Source of the DNA: Poecilobothrus nobilitatus
Lineage: Eukaryota > Arthropoda > Insecta > Diptera > Dolichopodidae
Length of the DNA stretch: 64,000 nt
Assembly: GCA_947095535.1 (NCBI GenBank)
Contig: OX352774.1
Span: 80,476,416 to 80,540,415 of the forward strand
Direction of reading: 5' to 3'
Under the pieces are notes generated by a model. The model was not told the origin of the DNA. It saw only the letters and a program-made list of their open reading frames with translations, and searched no databases. Position 1 is the stretch's first letter. Each line of letters opens with the position of its first letter. Made by a program: the position numbers and the translations under genes. Shown here in pieces: positions 1 to 13,262 of this stretch.

Positions 1-1300
1 ATGATAGAATCACTCATAATCGATCATTTTTTTAAAACAAATTTGAGCAAATTTTATTTTAATCTAAATTATGGATCGCTTACATTATTATAATATGGTA
101 TGGTATGGTATAAAAGATTTTAAACTCACTCAAACTATATTATAAGTAAGAGTCACTTACTCACTTATAAATATAAAAAAAAAAAAAGAAAAGACAGAAT
201 CGATTACAATGTTTTCCAATATTATATTTTAGTGGTACCTAATCAAAATGTACACTTAAGAAATATAGACTTGAATTACTCTACGACTACGAGCATTCAT
301 AAAGCAAAAATTTAAAATAAAAAAAAAAAAAAACAAAATTATGACAAATATAAAAGTTAAAAATGTCAAGTGAATCATAGATTTGTTTGAAAGATAAGTA
401 TGAATGCTAAAAGAAATAAATTCACCATTTACTGAAGTTCTTATAATAGTTATATACGATACATACATATATATATGTATTATATATAAAAAATATTTTG
501 TGAGTTCAAAGTTTTATAAATTCAAATTTATTTTTATTTCAGATATTTTAGATTACACGAGTTTTTAAATACATTTACACATTCACATTTTTTTGTTTTT
601 ATTATTTAAGATGAAAATATTTTAATATTTTAAAATTATATTTTTGGTTTTTCCCTTTTTTTTTTTTTTTTTGTTTTTATTTTTGGAGGGAAAAAGTTGA
701 TTTTGGTTATTGCATATTTATATTTGATTCGGATAATTGAATAAATTTGCTTTTTGTTATGTCCTATCTATACGTTTACATATTATTTTTTAAATTTTGT
801 TATAAACTTATTGATTATATATGTACATACAAATATATTATGAATATCTATGGTAGGTACATGTAAATATTTTTTGTCTATATACCTATGCCTATATGAA
901 TTAATGTATGTAGATGTCGCAAATGTCGTTTAAAAGAATTTTTATTTTATTTTTATTTATGAATTGCCCTGAGCTTAACAAAAATTAGGAACAAATAACA
1001 AAAATAAATTATTAATAATATTTAAAATTTGACAGGTATTCGACATATTTTTTTTTTTATGTGTTTTTCGAAAAAAAAAAAAAAACTCTATGATATGTTT
1101 AAGTACATTGAACTTTGACAGTTTTAGTGTTATTATTGTTTTGTTTGTTTTTCGTCTTAATTCTAAAATTTTTTTTAGTAATTTTTACCTTAAAAGTTAA
1201 AGAATATTATGTTATTATTAAAATAAAAATAGTTAAATAGGATGTATTCAGCTTGTTTAAAAAATAGTTCTTTAATAAAAATTTTCCTACTTTAAAGATT
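1..1300. other. Gene-free A+T-rich sequence
   Basis: No gene is supported. The stretch holds poly-A/T runs (for example 660-675 and 1068-1085) and dipteran-looking TATGTACATA simple sequence near 820-910. The only longer reading frame (256-468, minus) is phenylalanine-rich low complexity. Confidence 0.6.
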
Positions 1301-1308
1301 TTTAAATA

Positions 1309-1563
1309 GTGCCATATGGTGCCATCAATTTGGAGCAAGTTGTTTTAAAAAGTGTTATTGAGTGTTATAAAAGGCAACGTCTCGAAATCGCCAAAGTTAC
1401 AAAATCCCAAAAAATTAAAATCATAATCCAAAATTTTAAAATGCCAAAATTACACAATCACAAATATAAAATGGCAAAAGTGGAAATTTTCAATGAAAAC
1501 AAAATTATAATGGATATTTCAAACGATGAAGTACATTACAAATGCCTAGATTTTGATGGATAG
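1309..1563 (+). other. Unrecognised 84-codon open frame, probably chance
   Basis: An open frame of 84 codons that begins with GTG, not ATG, and ends in TAG. The composition is lysine- and isoleucine-rich, as expected for A+T-rich DNA, but the middle is less repetitive than most frames here (it includes KSVIECYKRQRLEIAKV). The preceding bases AAATAG could be read as a weak splice acceptor. No domain is recognised. Chance is the likeliest explanation; a decayed transposon gene is the alternative. Confidence 0.12.
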
Positions 1564-1955
1564 TCTAAAAATTATTTCAATTTTAAACAAAAGTTTTTAA
1601 ATGAAGTTTCTATCTACCATTTAAAAGTAATTTGATTTATGTTTAATGAAATATTTGTTTCTAATGATGGCGATAAAGATGCGATAAACAAATTGTCCAA
1701 AACACTGTTTTGTACATTTTCATAAATGAAATATAAATTTCCAAAAATTTTTTCCATACTTACATATTATACTTACATATATATTATAACATACATACAT
1801 ATAAAAAATTTTATACGTATCTATACAAGTGTCAAATGTCATTGGAAACCATATTTTTTTAACGGATAAATATGTCTTTAACAGTGCGTTAGCAATACAA
1901 ATGACATTTAGAATTGACCTAATTATATGCTTTTATATTAACTCGTCGCTGTCGG

Positions 1956-1983
1956 TTTATTTATTTATTTATTTATTTATTTT
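1956..1983. repeat. TTTA microsatellite
   Basis: About seven head-to-tail TTTA units. Simple tandem repeat without other signals. Confidence 0.8.
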
Positions 1984-2350
1984 TAATTGAAAGATATGGA
2001 TAAAATATATTCTTACAAAAGTATATAAAGAATTTCCAGAATACTTAGTGAAAATTGACATATTGAATGTCTTAATAATAAAATACGAATAAATTTAATG
2101 AAATTTGAAAATTGAATTGAAAATCACAATACATAATTATTGCTATGTATCTATATTGTATGTATCTATCTATTTTAGCTTTCTCTATAGATTTTGAGAG
2201 AAAAATTAAAAACATTGGAAATTCTTAATTATAGACTTTTACGTAAGCATCTTTTATATGTTGATGCTTAACATTGCAGTAAACATCAAACACCAATGTT
2301 TAACACAATTTTTTTGTATACTCTTTCATTAGGAGGCTTTACTTTACCCA

Positions 2351-2529
2351 ATAATGTTTGCGTTCCTTTTACACAAAAAGAATAGTTGAGAGTAGTTGGA
2401 AGTATTTGGTAAATGGAACACTATAAATTTAATATAATCGTATTTACTCCTATCTACTCTTTTTCGAAGGTTGGGGTAGTTGGGAGTAGAAAAGAGTAGT
2501 TAACTCTGTAAAAGGGACACAAACATTAT
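2351..2529. mobile_element. Short fold-back (MITE-like) element, about 179 bp
   Basis: The ends are near-perfect inverted repeats of about 23 bp: the left begins ATAATGTTTGCGTTCC and the right, read on the other strand, begins ATAATGTTTGTGTCCC; both continue TTTTACA. The interior is enriched in GAGTAGTTGG-like words on both sides. There is no reading frame, so it would be non-autonomous. The palindromic ATAATG/CATTAT ends hide any target duplication (TA or TAA possible), so the superfamily is not assigned. Confidence 0.65.
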
Positions 2530-2539
2530 AATATGTATC

Positions 2540-5500
2540 TTATAAGAAACTCTTCAAATAACTCTTCTCTTTTAAAACTCTTCTCTGTTAATGTAATTCT
2601 AAAGCTATAAGGTTTCCTATAAGGTTTTTATTATAACGCAACTAAAAAAAATTAATAACGGTATTTACTTAATTAAGAAATGTCAAAATCGCGCCATACG
2701 TAAATAATTAGTTATTAATTTGTTGATATCGACTCGATTATTGATATTTTGATCATAAATGATCCTCTTTAAAATTTAATCAATCGATCATTAGGATATT
2801 AATAAGTATGTATTTTAAATTTTAAAACTTTATATAGAAGATTTGTAATATCTAGACAATTTGTAACATTGATTTAATATCTTTTTCTGTAATTATTTAG
2901 TGTATATATGCTTCATTTATAAAACTATTTCGTTTATACGGTTAAAAAAATATAGATGTTGTATTTTAAAGATACATATTTGAAAATAATATTAATGAAA
3001 ACTATTAGAGGTCAAGATAATTATTTAAAATGAATCTTTTAAATAATTTTATAACATTATTTATATAATAAAATTATTATTTTTTTTTTTTTTTAAAGAG
3101 TTCATTGAAGCTTTAGTTTTTTTTTTTCATTTTTTATTTATTTTTAATTAATATGAAAGATAATAAACACTATCAAGATAAAAAAAATATATTAAAAACA
3201 AGATGTATTGACAATATACAAAAAATGCTTAGGGCAATTTTAAAAAATTTAACATTAAAACTAAAAACTAAAAGCATAAAAATTCAACCTGGGGTTTCAA
3301 AGGAAGGAAGTAGAAGTATAACATAAAAATATGTTTCACTATTATAGGTGATTAAAAGTTATACATGGAGGTAAAAATAAATATATTCTATACAAAATAA
3401 ATATATACTTATTATTAATTGCTAATATATACTTGTAAAGAAAAAAATAAATAAAACAAAAAATCATCAATTATAACAAGAAATATACGTTATTATATTT
3501 TGACATATAAGTGATCGTATATAGAACAGATTTAAGCGTTTTAAAACAAAATAAAAATAAAATATACATGCATAATTTAAGAGTGAACTGGTATATTAAT
3601 TGAGTTAAGATTTACGTCAATTAACAAAACAATTAATTTAAAATTAAAAAAAAACAAAACAATAAATAAAATACCAATAAATATAAAACATTAAACATTT
3701 CTTTTAAATCATGAATATGATATCATTATTTAAATATTCTTGATTAAAATTAAAAAAAAAAAAATCATAAATATTGTTTAATACATAGGTACGTACATAT
3801 ATATTTTAAATTCATTTGAAATTATGTTTTTAATTTCTAGGAAGTATATAATGAAAAATGAAATAATTCTATATAATAAAAATATAATAAATGAATTATT
3901 TGATTTTTTCCGTAAAAATTTCTAATGAAAAATAAAAAAAAATTACTTTCTTCTTTTATCTTAAATACACACATTTTCTTTATTACCTATAGTTATTTTT
4001 TTTTTTTTATTTTCTTTTTTTTAAGATTATTACAATTACTTGGAATTTTTTTTTTTCTGTTTTGTTTTTTTGTCAATGAAAATTTTTGAATGAAATTTAT
4101 CAATCTACAAACATTACAATAGAATTCATATCTTTACTCCAATTTAAAAATGTTTTCATTTCCCACAAAAGAATTTCTTTCATTTTCTTGAGAAAACAAA
4201 CAGTATTGTTCTAAATTTTTAATATTATGTTTGTTTAAATTTCATATATTGTAAAAACATTTCTTTTTTAGTAAATTTTTTGAATCAATTTATACAAATT
4301 TATTTATCATAGTACAAACAAAAAAATTATTTAAGAAAATCTTATTTAATATGATTTGAGTGATAAAAATGAGTGAATGTCAGAATTTAATTATTTTACT
4401 CATATAAATTTATGAGAGTTATAATTTGTACAGTTTTATAGTGATATGGAAAAATACATAGGTTTATGTGTGTGTTTTTAATTTATCACAAATAACTAAG
4501 AAAATTGAATAAATATTCAAAAATAATTCAATTTTTTATTAGAATTGATTTTGAAAAATATATATTTTAAAAAGAGATATGTTTGTAAATTGAGTGAAAC
4601 GAAGTGAGTGTAATTTTTATAATTAGTAGGTAGGAATGTACCTAATTAATCCTTTTTTTTCAGAATTAATAGTAGGTTTGTTCGCGTACTTTTATTTACA
4701 AAATTAACGAATGAGAATTCTAAATTATTGATTATAGTGATTATTGTAACAAATTCTGTCATTTGACAAAAAAGTACTCAAATAGTTTTTTTTTTAAACT
4801 ACAAAAATTTTATTTATACCATGTTGTTAACTATAAAGAAAGCAAGTTTAAAAAATACATTAAATAAATAAGAATATTTAAATATAAGAATATTTCAAAA
4901 ATCTAAATAAATATTGTACTGTTTTTAACTTTTAAAGTAAAATAACCTATTTTAAAGAAATACATTTCCAAAATCTTTTAAATAAAAAATATACTCCTTT
5001 GTTTAAATTTAAAATTTGATAAAATGGCGAAAAACAAAACTTTCCTTTTTTCATTAAAATTTTAAAATCAAAATTTTATTTCTAAAAATTTGCAAAATAG
5101 AGGTATCTGTATTTTTACTCATTTTTCTTCTTTTTTGAGTTGTTTTTTAAATAAAACTCAAAAAGTTTCGCAAATACTTTGTTTGGAAAAATTTACATAA
5201 ATTTTTAAAAATTTATGAAAATTTTTTGAAAGTTATATTGAAATGAATTATGTATGTAATTTTGTAATTTACTACAACTATACCAGTGCCATAATATTTG
5301 TAAATGGAAAACATACTCTGTGTATTTTAATTTTTAATCAAAATCTTTAGGTTTTTCGAAAATATAAAATAATTTATTACATAATTTTTTGCACCTTACA
5401 ATATGTTATATCAAATAACTCTTACTTAGTCCCTCTCTATTGACATATCATATTTTCGTGTAATTTTATTTTCTTTTTAAGTCAAACATTATTAAATTAA

Positions 5501-5630
5501 TAATATTTTCTTACAAAATAAACAATATTTTGTTTACAATGTTCCTACAACAATCAAAAAATAATTTCAATTTCATAACGTTAATCTTAACAATATACAT
5601 AATCATCACAGTCACTTATCGAATACATAT
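2540..5630. other. Gene-free A+T-rich sequence
   Basis: Dominated by A/T homopolymers (3079-3095, 3114-3128, 4000-4022, 4050-4070) and TATATA steps. No open frame, RNA gene or inverted repeat of note was seen. Confidence 0.5.
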
Positions 5631-5639
5631 TAGTTATGA

Positions 5640-6170
5640 AGGTGTTTGATAATAATAATATAATAATAATAATGATAATGATACAGTGGAGCTACCTTGG
5701 TTGAATTATGCAGGAAGGTGTTATATACTATTGCACGTTGTAATCCATTGAAAGTCGTGACTCTTTATTAAATAGGATACTTTATTGTAGAACTCTTTAT
5801 TAAATAATAATAATATTAATAATTAATACTAATACCGATAATAATATTTGCTACACTGACAGTGTGGAATTGCCTTCAATTATTACCTTATACACGAAAG
5901 TGTTATATATAATTGCATGTTGTAACTGTTAATGGCTAGAGTCACTCATACCAAAATAGTAATAATAATAATAGGCGGATTCATAGTTGCCTTACAGTCC
6001 CACTCCCAAAATTCAACATTCCTGCATCATTATCCTATCTTCCCTATCCTTATTTCTTGGCTAAAGCAGGAGGTGGGTTTAGTCTTCAGTCAGTAAGAAT
6101 CTGAAACTACCAAAGCGGGAATTCTTTGTGTCTTTGAAAGATTCCCACTTCCCTTTGAAAAAAAAAAGAA
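5640..6170 (+). repeat. Interspersed repeat family R2, copy 1
   Basis: Starts with AAT/ATA triplet repeats, then two diverged units (about 5680-5770 and 5860-5945), each with a CAGTG-GGA core, a GGAAGGTGTTATATA or CGAAAGTGTTATATA block and a TTGTAAC/TTGTAAT block. It ends with a C/T-rich stretch and the signature CAGTAAGAATCTGA followed by ATTCCCACTTCCCTT at 6095-6160. The same order recurs at 33890-34245 and, inverted, at 34630-34995 and 49185-49740. There is no coding capacity. It could be a non-autonomous transposon; the class is not clear. Confidence 0.6.
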
Positions 6171-6179
6171 ATAGATCTG

Positions 6180-8320
6180 ATGTTTAATGAATTAAAGTAC
6201 ACTATATACATAGTAATTGAAGGTGCATGCTCCTTTCACTCCTCTTTAGTGTCAATTTCAATGATTTTCACCTACTCTCGCAATCACACTACAAAACCGT
6301 TATTCTTTCTTTTTTTTTTACTTTGTGCCAATTATTAATCATATGTCATTAGTAAATTAAATATGCGTTGCCTGTGCCCCTCTTAATAAGCCATTAAAGC
6401 TTTCTTCAACTTGCGTTATTTAAAACTTTTAACGAGTTCGGCAGTAGGACAAATAGAATTAAAATTGATAATAACAAAACGTAAAAGATGTTTAACCTAT
6501 AACTATAAAATTACAAAAATAATATATATGCAAAAAATCTCATATTTATACATAACCTCAACTACATATATAAAATACAAAACATTAATCAAGCATAAAA
6601 ATAAATAAAACCAATGGGTATTATACCTTTTATAATTGATATAAACTATTTTAAGAGACTCGGCTATAGGTACAGTAATCCAAAGGGGAAAACATGAACA
6701 TAAAATTTGTCAAATTGGTATTATGGTTAATATGAAATTGATTATTTAAGAATCAATTAAAGATAGAAATTCTATATGATATTTCCGAGGTTTTAAAATA
6801 AAAGACGACAAATAATGGCGCCTAACTTCTTTAAATACCTATCATTTAATATTTTTAATAGGTAGGTATGTATGTATTTTATAATTTATGTGTAATTTCT
6901 TTATTATTACATTTAATAAAAAAAAAAAAATTATTTATTTATAACGTTTGTTAGTTGTATAACCAATTAAAATTGAATTTTATTTTTAGACAAATTTTTT
7001 AATCTATTAAAATTATTTCCTGATTTATTTTATTTATTTATTATTAAATATATTTATAGCAAATCATTATCAGTGTAATAAAAGAAAATAACGAATATAT
7101 ATATACATATACTCGTACTTATATAGTAAATTTATGAAATAGAGAAATTCATGTAAAGTTACCATATACTATATATATATTTATTTTATATATGATATAA
7201 AATTATAATACTTGATCTAAGCAATCGTCTGATAAATAATATTAAAATGTAATTTAATAACTACAAATTGAAGAGCGCCTATAATATATTATAATGTATA
7301 TAATATGTATGTAACTATATTTCCAATGGGTTGTTTTTTTTTTTTTTTTGAAAATATTGACAATTTGATATATAAAATTATTTAAAGAATCAGAAAACCT
7401 CGTTTTTTTTTTCATATACCTACAGTACAAAAATTTTATTGTTACTCTGTTGTCAGTGTCAGTAAAAGACTAACTTTCTGTATAGATGCCATTCATATTT
7501 CTCGTCCAAGTTTCTGATTAATATTTATAAAGCTTACATACGACCTAAGATGGAATACAATTCACATATATGCGGTGCCGCCTCATTTATTTCCTTGAAC
7601 TACCTAGCTACTACCAAAAACGCGCCATTGATCTCATTGATGACACCCCGTTGAGACTAATACTCCCATTTTTCTTGACACCCGAATCTCTTTCTCTTTT
7701 TTAAAGATATCTTGTATAGGTAAAGACACTTGCTTGGATGAAATTAAATCACAGTTGCCTTCTCTTAAACAATTCCAACGTACTGCAGTTCTTCATTCCT
7801 ATACTACGTGGTACTATCTAATTGGTACTCAACTAGTTATAGTAATTCGTTTGTTGTGAGGACTGCAAAAATATGGAACCTATTAACATCCAATGTATTC
7901 CCAAAATCTAGTGATTTCTTGATTTACAATTTGCACTAATTCAAGATAAATTTAAACAGATTCATTATTCACTTGCCACCCAACTCTCCTTTATTTGCAT
8001 ATTTCCCTTCCTTATCCCATCCCGTCACAACTATTTCTTGTACAAAGAAACATATTCCTAGATTATGATTTATAAATAAAACAAAACAAGTAATGGAAAA
8101 AGGGAAGGGTTTTCAAAAATGCACATTTCCAAAATTAAAAAATATTCCATAATAAGCCTAGAGTTAAAAGTAGATACATACTCATACATATAATCGTCAT
8201 CATATTGAAAATAAATTTTGATAAGAAATTGGTTTTTTTGATTTTTTTTTTGGTACGAAAAAATTGAGGAAAATCGAATCACACTTTCGTCAATTATATG
8301 TTAACCGTACATTATGAAGA
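6180..8320. other. Gene-free A+T-rich sequence
   Basis: Contains homopolymer runs and TA simple repeats (7090-7200). A slightly less A+T-rich part at 7480-7990 has scattered stop codons in all frames and matches nothing recognised. The open frame at 8070-8282 (minus) is low complexity. Confidence 0.45.
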
Positions 8321-8329
8321 AAAATTATT

Positions 8330-8935
8330 GACACAAACAAAAATATAAAGTTGGAGCTTTAATTTTTGTATATTACTTCCCAAGTTACAGGTGCTTAAAA
8401 ATATAGAATTTTCCGTTTTTGACCCCTTACAGCTCCTAAACGGGGTACGACAGAAAAGAATACTAAAATAACTCATACTGATTTCGAAAGATCTAATTCC
8501 TTAAAAAAAAACAAGCATCTAAGTTAAACCATTTGAAAAATAGAAGGGGTCCAAATTTTTGCAAAAATTCAGTTTCACATAACGGTATATTAAAATACCG
8601 CATAGCAAAGGCAGATATTCATTTTATATATATTGATAAAGTTTATAAAACTAGCTTTCGTTTGGCATTTCCAGATGACTTATAGAACCTGTGCTATAAC
8701 AATTTAAAGATACGGCTTTTTCGAACTTTGTAGGGCTGTAGCTCCTTGAAGTTATCAAAAAAAGTTGTTCCAAAAAATTCGTTTTTTGGCGATGCCTATC
8801 CGTAGTTAAAATTTCATTGATGTAGGAGTTTTCATTATTTTAAATGATGTAGGAGTTTTGTAAACAGCCAGACGGACGAACAGAGTGAAACTAATAAATA
8901 CATTTTTTCAAATTTCTTTGAAAATGTGCTAAAAA
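8330..8935 (-). repeat. Interspersed repeat family R3, copy 1
   Basis: Read on minus it opens with the family's AGCACATTTTC-like block and a GTCCGTCTGGCTGTTTAC block (8865-8890), then an ATGAAATTTTAAC block, a GGAGCTACAGCCCT block (8735-8755), a CATAACGGTATA block (8577-8590) and the AGGTGCTTAAAA block (8389-8400). The block order matches the copies at 27655, 54470 and 59780. The remnant is noncoding. Confidence 0.65.
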
Positions 8936-9067
8936 AAAGAAAGGGCATAAAGATTTAAAAAAAAATTTAAAAAATACAACAACCTAAGAATAAGATAAAA
9001 ACTTAGATGGGCGCTTACAATCATCATAATGTTTAAAACAACCTTAGAAAATATCAAAAAAAATTAA

Positions 9068-9212
9068 GAGCATTTCCGAACTTATTACACTGGCACTGCA
9101 CTCTAGGCACTTGACACTTCTTTCATTTCAATTTTTTTTTTGGAGTTTCCCGAATTAATTAAGTGTAATTGGCTAGTATTTAGTGGGAAGTGCAATAGAT
9201 TCGTAAACGCTC
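9068..9212. mobile_element. PIF/Harbinger-like MITE, 145 bp
   Basis: The ends are inverted repeats of about 22 bp: left GAGCATTTCCGAACTTATT, right on the other strand GAGCGTTTACGAATCTATT, both followed by a CAC step. A three-base TAA lies on each side (9065-9067 and 9213-9215), as expected of the TWA target duplications of PIF/Harbinger transposons. The left end resembles that of the larger element at 63142 (ATTTCCGAAC versus CTTTCCGAAC, then TTACAC versus TCACAC). Too short to code; mobilised in trans if ever active. Confidence 0.7.
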
Positions 9213-9215
9213 TAA

Positions 9216-10740
9216 ATCAAAAAATTCCCATAATAGGGTATATCAAATCAATCAAATTAAACTATAACGCAGTACATTTTAAAATTTAATATATTTTGAT
9301 TCTACTGTAATGTAATAAATTAACAAACATTATATGTAATATACAAATACAATTAATAAAATTGTAGATATCTTATTTTATATTCAGATTTTAATATTAC
9401 TCATTACTTAAAAAAAATATAATAAAAAACAAAAAAAAAAAAAATGGAAATGCAAAAAGAATTCTTTTTAATTTTATTAATTTAATTTAATTTATTTTCA
9501 TTTTTTTTTTTTATAGTTATTAATAAGAGACCTAAATAAATACTAAGCACTTCCTTGTAATAAGATATTTTAAGTGCAAATATTATATAAATATTTTTAT
9601 TTATAATATACATATGTAATGTACATAAATGTATAAATAATTTTATATAAATTTAAAATGTCGAATTGTTCATAACGCCGCATTTCTGATTTAAAATTTT
9701 TTTTTTTTTATTTTATTATAAAAACATAAATTTAATATTGTTGGTTTAAATTTTATTTCTTTTCAAAAAACAAAAAAAAAATAAATAAAAAAAAACTAAA
9801 ATTGAATTGAAACAAAAAAAAAAAAAAACTGCATGAGACTGTGCAACCCCACTCAAATTGTGTAGAGTATATGTACCTTTTTTTGTTTTTAGTTCTTTTT
9901 TTTTTTTTTTTTGCCAAAAGACATTAAAATACGAATGAGAATAATTAAATTTTTATTTAAAATAAATTATTTTTTGATTAAAAAATGAAAATTTTATATA
10001 CTAAAAATCGTTTATAATACTTTTAATAAAAGTTACTTTCGCGAATTGTAATTTCAAGTTAATTTGAGTTTTTAATAATATAATTTAAGATAACAAAAAA
10101 ACTTATATTTTTAAAAATTACAAAAGGTATAAATTTAGATTCCTAGATATTTTATTATATATTTAGTACTAAAAATGGTAGGTACTAAAAATTAATCAAA
10201 ATTATGAAAGTAAAACTGACAATTTCAAACAATTTAAAAATATTTAATCTACATTCAATATACTATAGTTAATTTGTTCATGCCGTAGCTGTTTTTATCG
10301 ATTTGAGTGAGGAGCCTAAGATATCTGTTACCTTCACTATCCGATTTACTACTCATACCTTACTATATCACCCCAATTTGGTACCTATTTTCTGCTGCTT
10401 TTTGCTATCTAAATGACGACTTTTGACATTTTTCTTTATTTAAAAAAAAAAAATTAACTCCTAAAAATCGATAATCACAAATGACATCGAATAAATTGAC
10501 ATTAAATTAAACATATTGAATACTTGACGAAGACATATAGACTGTAGATAAACCTTGACCTAAATTAAAATGATATTGACCAAAAGAAATAAAGCAGAAA
10601 AAGATGAAAGAAGTTGGCAACATGCTGCAACGAAAATAAAGAGTTGCAGGATAAAAAAAATATAAAGAAATTAAAGAAGTTTTATATTATAACGGATATT
10701 TGGGTATCAACAAAATAAGTACCTAATGAAAAAAAAATGT
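9216..10740. other. Homopolymer-rich gene-free stretch
   Basis: Many A or T runs of 10-19 bases (9430-9445, 9768-9795, 9812-9828, 9895-9912). A more complex island at 9830-9880 has no splice boundaries that would make it an exon. No gene or RNA gene supported. Confidence 0.45.
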
Positions 10741-10760
10741 TATTTTTTTTTTTTATTTTT

Positions 10761-10941
10761 AATGCATTTATCTGCCACATAAATCTGGACAGGAAGTTAC
10801 GCAGTCTTTCCTGTTCAGGAGTGGCGGTAAATGTCGTAAGTGGGAATAACTCTTACAACGTGTGTGGGATTCGAACCCAAACTACCCTCTGTGTTTACAG
10901 CGCATTTTATACGCTCTTACCCACTAGGCCACCGAGGCCCC
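10761..10941 (-). mobile_element. tRNA-like SINE, copy A
   Basis: Read on minus, it starts GGGGCCTCGGTGGCCTAGTG, with a pol III A box (TGGCCTAGTGGG, 10920-10931) and a B box (GGGTTCGAATCCC, 10866-10878). A non-tRNA body follows, with the GTCGTAAG and CAGGAAAG blocks and the end TGTGGCAGATAAATGCATT. A poly-T run at 10742-10760 on plus is its poly-A tail. The A-B box spacing suits an internal pol III promoter. Three more copies lie at 40941, 48752 and 57072. Extra substitutions suggest this is an older insertion than the plus-strand copies. An open frame on plus across it (10737-10994) is a shadow. Confidence 0.9.
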
Positions 10942-13185
10942 AAAAAATGTTAATTATCTTAAAGTTTGCCCTAACTTTCATTTTTACTATATAAGTTCCG
11001 TATAGGATATCAATTTTATAGTGTCAGAAGAATATTATCAGAAGTGGATGAAATTAAATAGAAGGCAATACCACTACTATATAATAATAAGAATATGATT
11101 TCAAATTAAAACATATTTAAATTAACATATTATTATATATACGTTAAATTAATTTTATAATATCCAAATATTATAATTTTAATTAGAGAATTTTTATATA
11201 TTAATTTTTGCCATCCTATAATTGTCATTAAACATTTTTTTTTATTTTGTTTTTATTAAGATTCATTTTCTTTTTAATTTTTTTGGTATTCAAAATATAA
11301 TTTATGATAAAATATAAAAATTCTTCAATAAAAGTTAAATTAGAAGTCCAGTAATAAAATTTCCATTTCATGACCCATTGATGTTTGTTTTATCCGAATG
11401 TGCATATATACGATATATATATATGAACGACGAAGTATTAAGTTTCAAATGAAAAGCTATTAAAAAACCTAAAAAAAAAAAAAAAAAAAAAATAACAACA
11501 CTTCATTTTTTTTTTGCAGTATGTTTGCAGTTATTGGTACAAAATATATAAATATTATATGTATGTATATATAAGTATATTTAAAAATATAATGCAGTTT
11601 TATATTTCAGTAATACCTTACCTACCTATATAATATACATAATATATTCATACTATAAATGCATACATATGGATTTAAAATATTAACGAGAGAAAAAAAA
11701 AAAATTAATGTACATTAAACCATAAAATTCACAACTTTCTTAGGTTTCTTTAAGTTTTTTTGTTTTTTTTTTGGTTTTGGTTTTGTTTTTTTATTTTTTA
11801 TTTTGCGTATAAGTGATAAGATTTTGTTGACATCTTGACAAACATTTTTATTGATTTTTTTTTTATTTTACATATCCATATAATGTACATATATGTATAT
11901 ATATATATATATAAATATATATATTTTTTAATATCTCTAGATGTATCTTATTTTATTATCCAATAACATTATTGTAATTACAATAAATTTATATTTATGT
12001 AAAATATATATATAAAAAAAAATTAAATTAAAAACAAAAAAAACAAAAAAAAAACAAAAAAAAACGAGTGAAAAAAGATGAGACAAAAGCAAAACAAAAA
12101 GAAAAAAAAAAACAACAAAACAAAACAAAATCAATGAAAATGACAATTTGTGCAGAATAATTGATAAAATTCGATATTAAAAAAATATATATTTTTTTTT
12201 TTTTTGCAGATTTTCCAATTTTTTTTTATACAGAAATTTTATGGTAATATTAAAATGAAACTATCTATACACATAAATGAATGTAAATCTGTTTATACTT
12301 AAGTAGGATATTTATGTATAATATGAGACTGAGTAAACAAATGAAAATAAGATGAAAATTATGGATAATTAAAGAGAAAACTTTAAGTAAATATTTTTCA
12401 TTTTTAACTTTTTTTTTTTTATTTAAATACAGATGGCGCTTGCTTGTTCAATAACATTAAAAATGAAATAAAAATATATTAATTACTTGTAAAGCATCAT
12501 CTTAAAGTAGTTAAATTTATATAAATATATATATACGGAAATTAAAAATAAAAGAAAATTTTTAAAGTATATATACATAATATATGTATATATATATATA
12601 CATATAGGTATCTACAAAAAATATATACTTATCTGTTTTTTTTTAAATAATTTTTAACAAATTATTGGTAAAATTGATGTCAATTTAATGTTAATGAATA
12701 GGCATAGTTGTTATAAGTTTTGGGATTTGACAAAAATAAGGAAGTTATTTAAATATATATTACTAGTATTTTGTTTTTTTTTTGACAGATCAAATTTAAT
12801 AACTTTAATTAACCAAAAAATATATTTACTTTCTTTTTTTTTTCTTTGACATTTAACAAATTTTCGTTTTTAATTTTTTTTAATAAACTTTAACACTAAC
12901 TTATAAGGATAAAATGTGCAAAATATACTGACTTATTAAATAAGTGAGCTAAAAATATGTATAAGTATAGGGAGGAAAAAAAGAGGTAATTTTCAAAATA
13001 ACTGTTATGTCACACATAGTCATTATGTTACTTTGAAATCATTGTGGTTTTTTTGTATTCGCTTTTGAATCGTTTCTTAATTCTTAGTATCTTTCATATA
13101 TTAATTTAATTTCCACCTCGTTATAGCTATATCTTTTCTACTTCTCCTTATATATATATACCTTTTTTAAGTCCTCAGTTACTTT
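10942..13185. other. Gene-free A+T-rich sequence
   Basis: Long A or T runs (11470-11492, 11697-11704, 12012-12065, 12189-12206) and TA simple repeats (11895-11930, 12580-12602). The 69-codon minus frame at 11937-12146 is a translated poly-A tract and is not coding. Confidence 0.5.
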
Positions 13186-13189
13186 TTTA

Positions 13190-13262
13190 CTTTAAGTGAA
13201 TATTTTTTTCTTTAAGTGAAAACATTTTAATTTTAAGTGAATACTTTTTACTTTAAGTTAAG
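13190..13262 (+). promoter_or_regulatory. Four TTTAAGTGAA-like sites at 20-21 bp spacing
   Basis: TTTAAGTGAA occurs at 13191, 13211 and 13232, and a variant ending TTA at 13252. The spacing of 20-21 bp is close to two helical turns, so the sites would face the same side of the DNA. The core TTAAGTG fits the known preference of NK-2 class homeodomains (Tinman/Vnd type, TYAAGTG). Alternatively it is just a decayed tandem repeat in which each unit includes a T-run. Regulatory function is inference. Confidence 0.3.

Noticed and set aside
10737..10994. 85-codon plus ORF
   Set aside because: Antisense reading of SINE copy A.
11937..12146. 69-codon minus ORF rich in F, L and V
   Set aside because: It is a translated poly-A tract; similar phenylalanine-rich frames at 256-468, 18608-18796, 24959-25210, 30020-30256 and 31075-31275 are rejected for the same reason.
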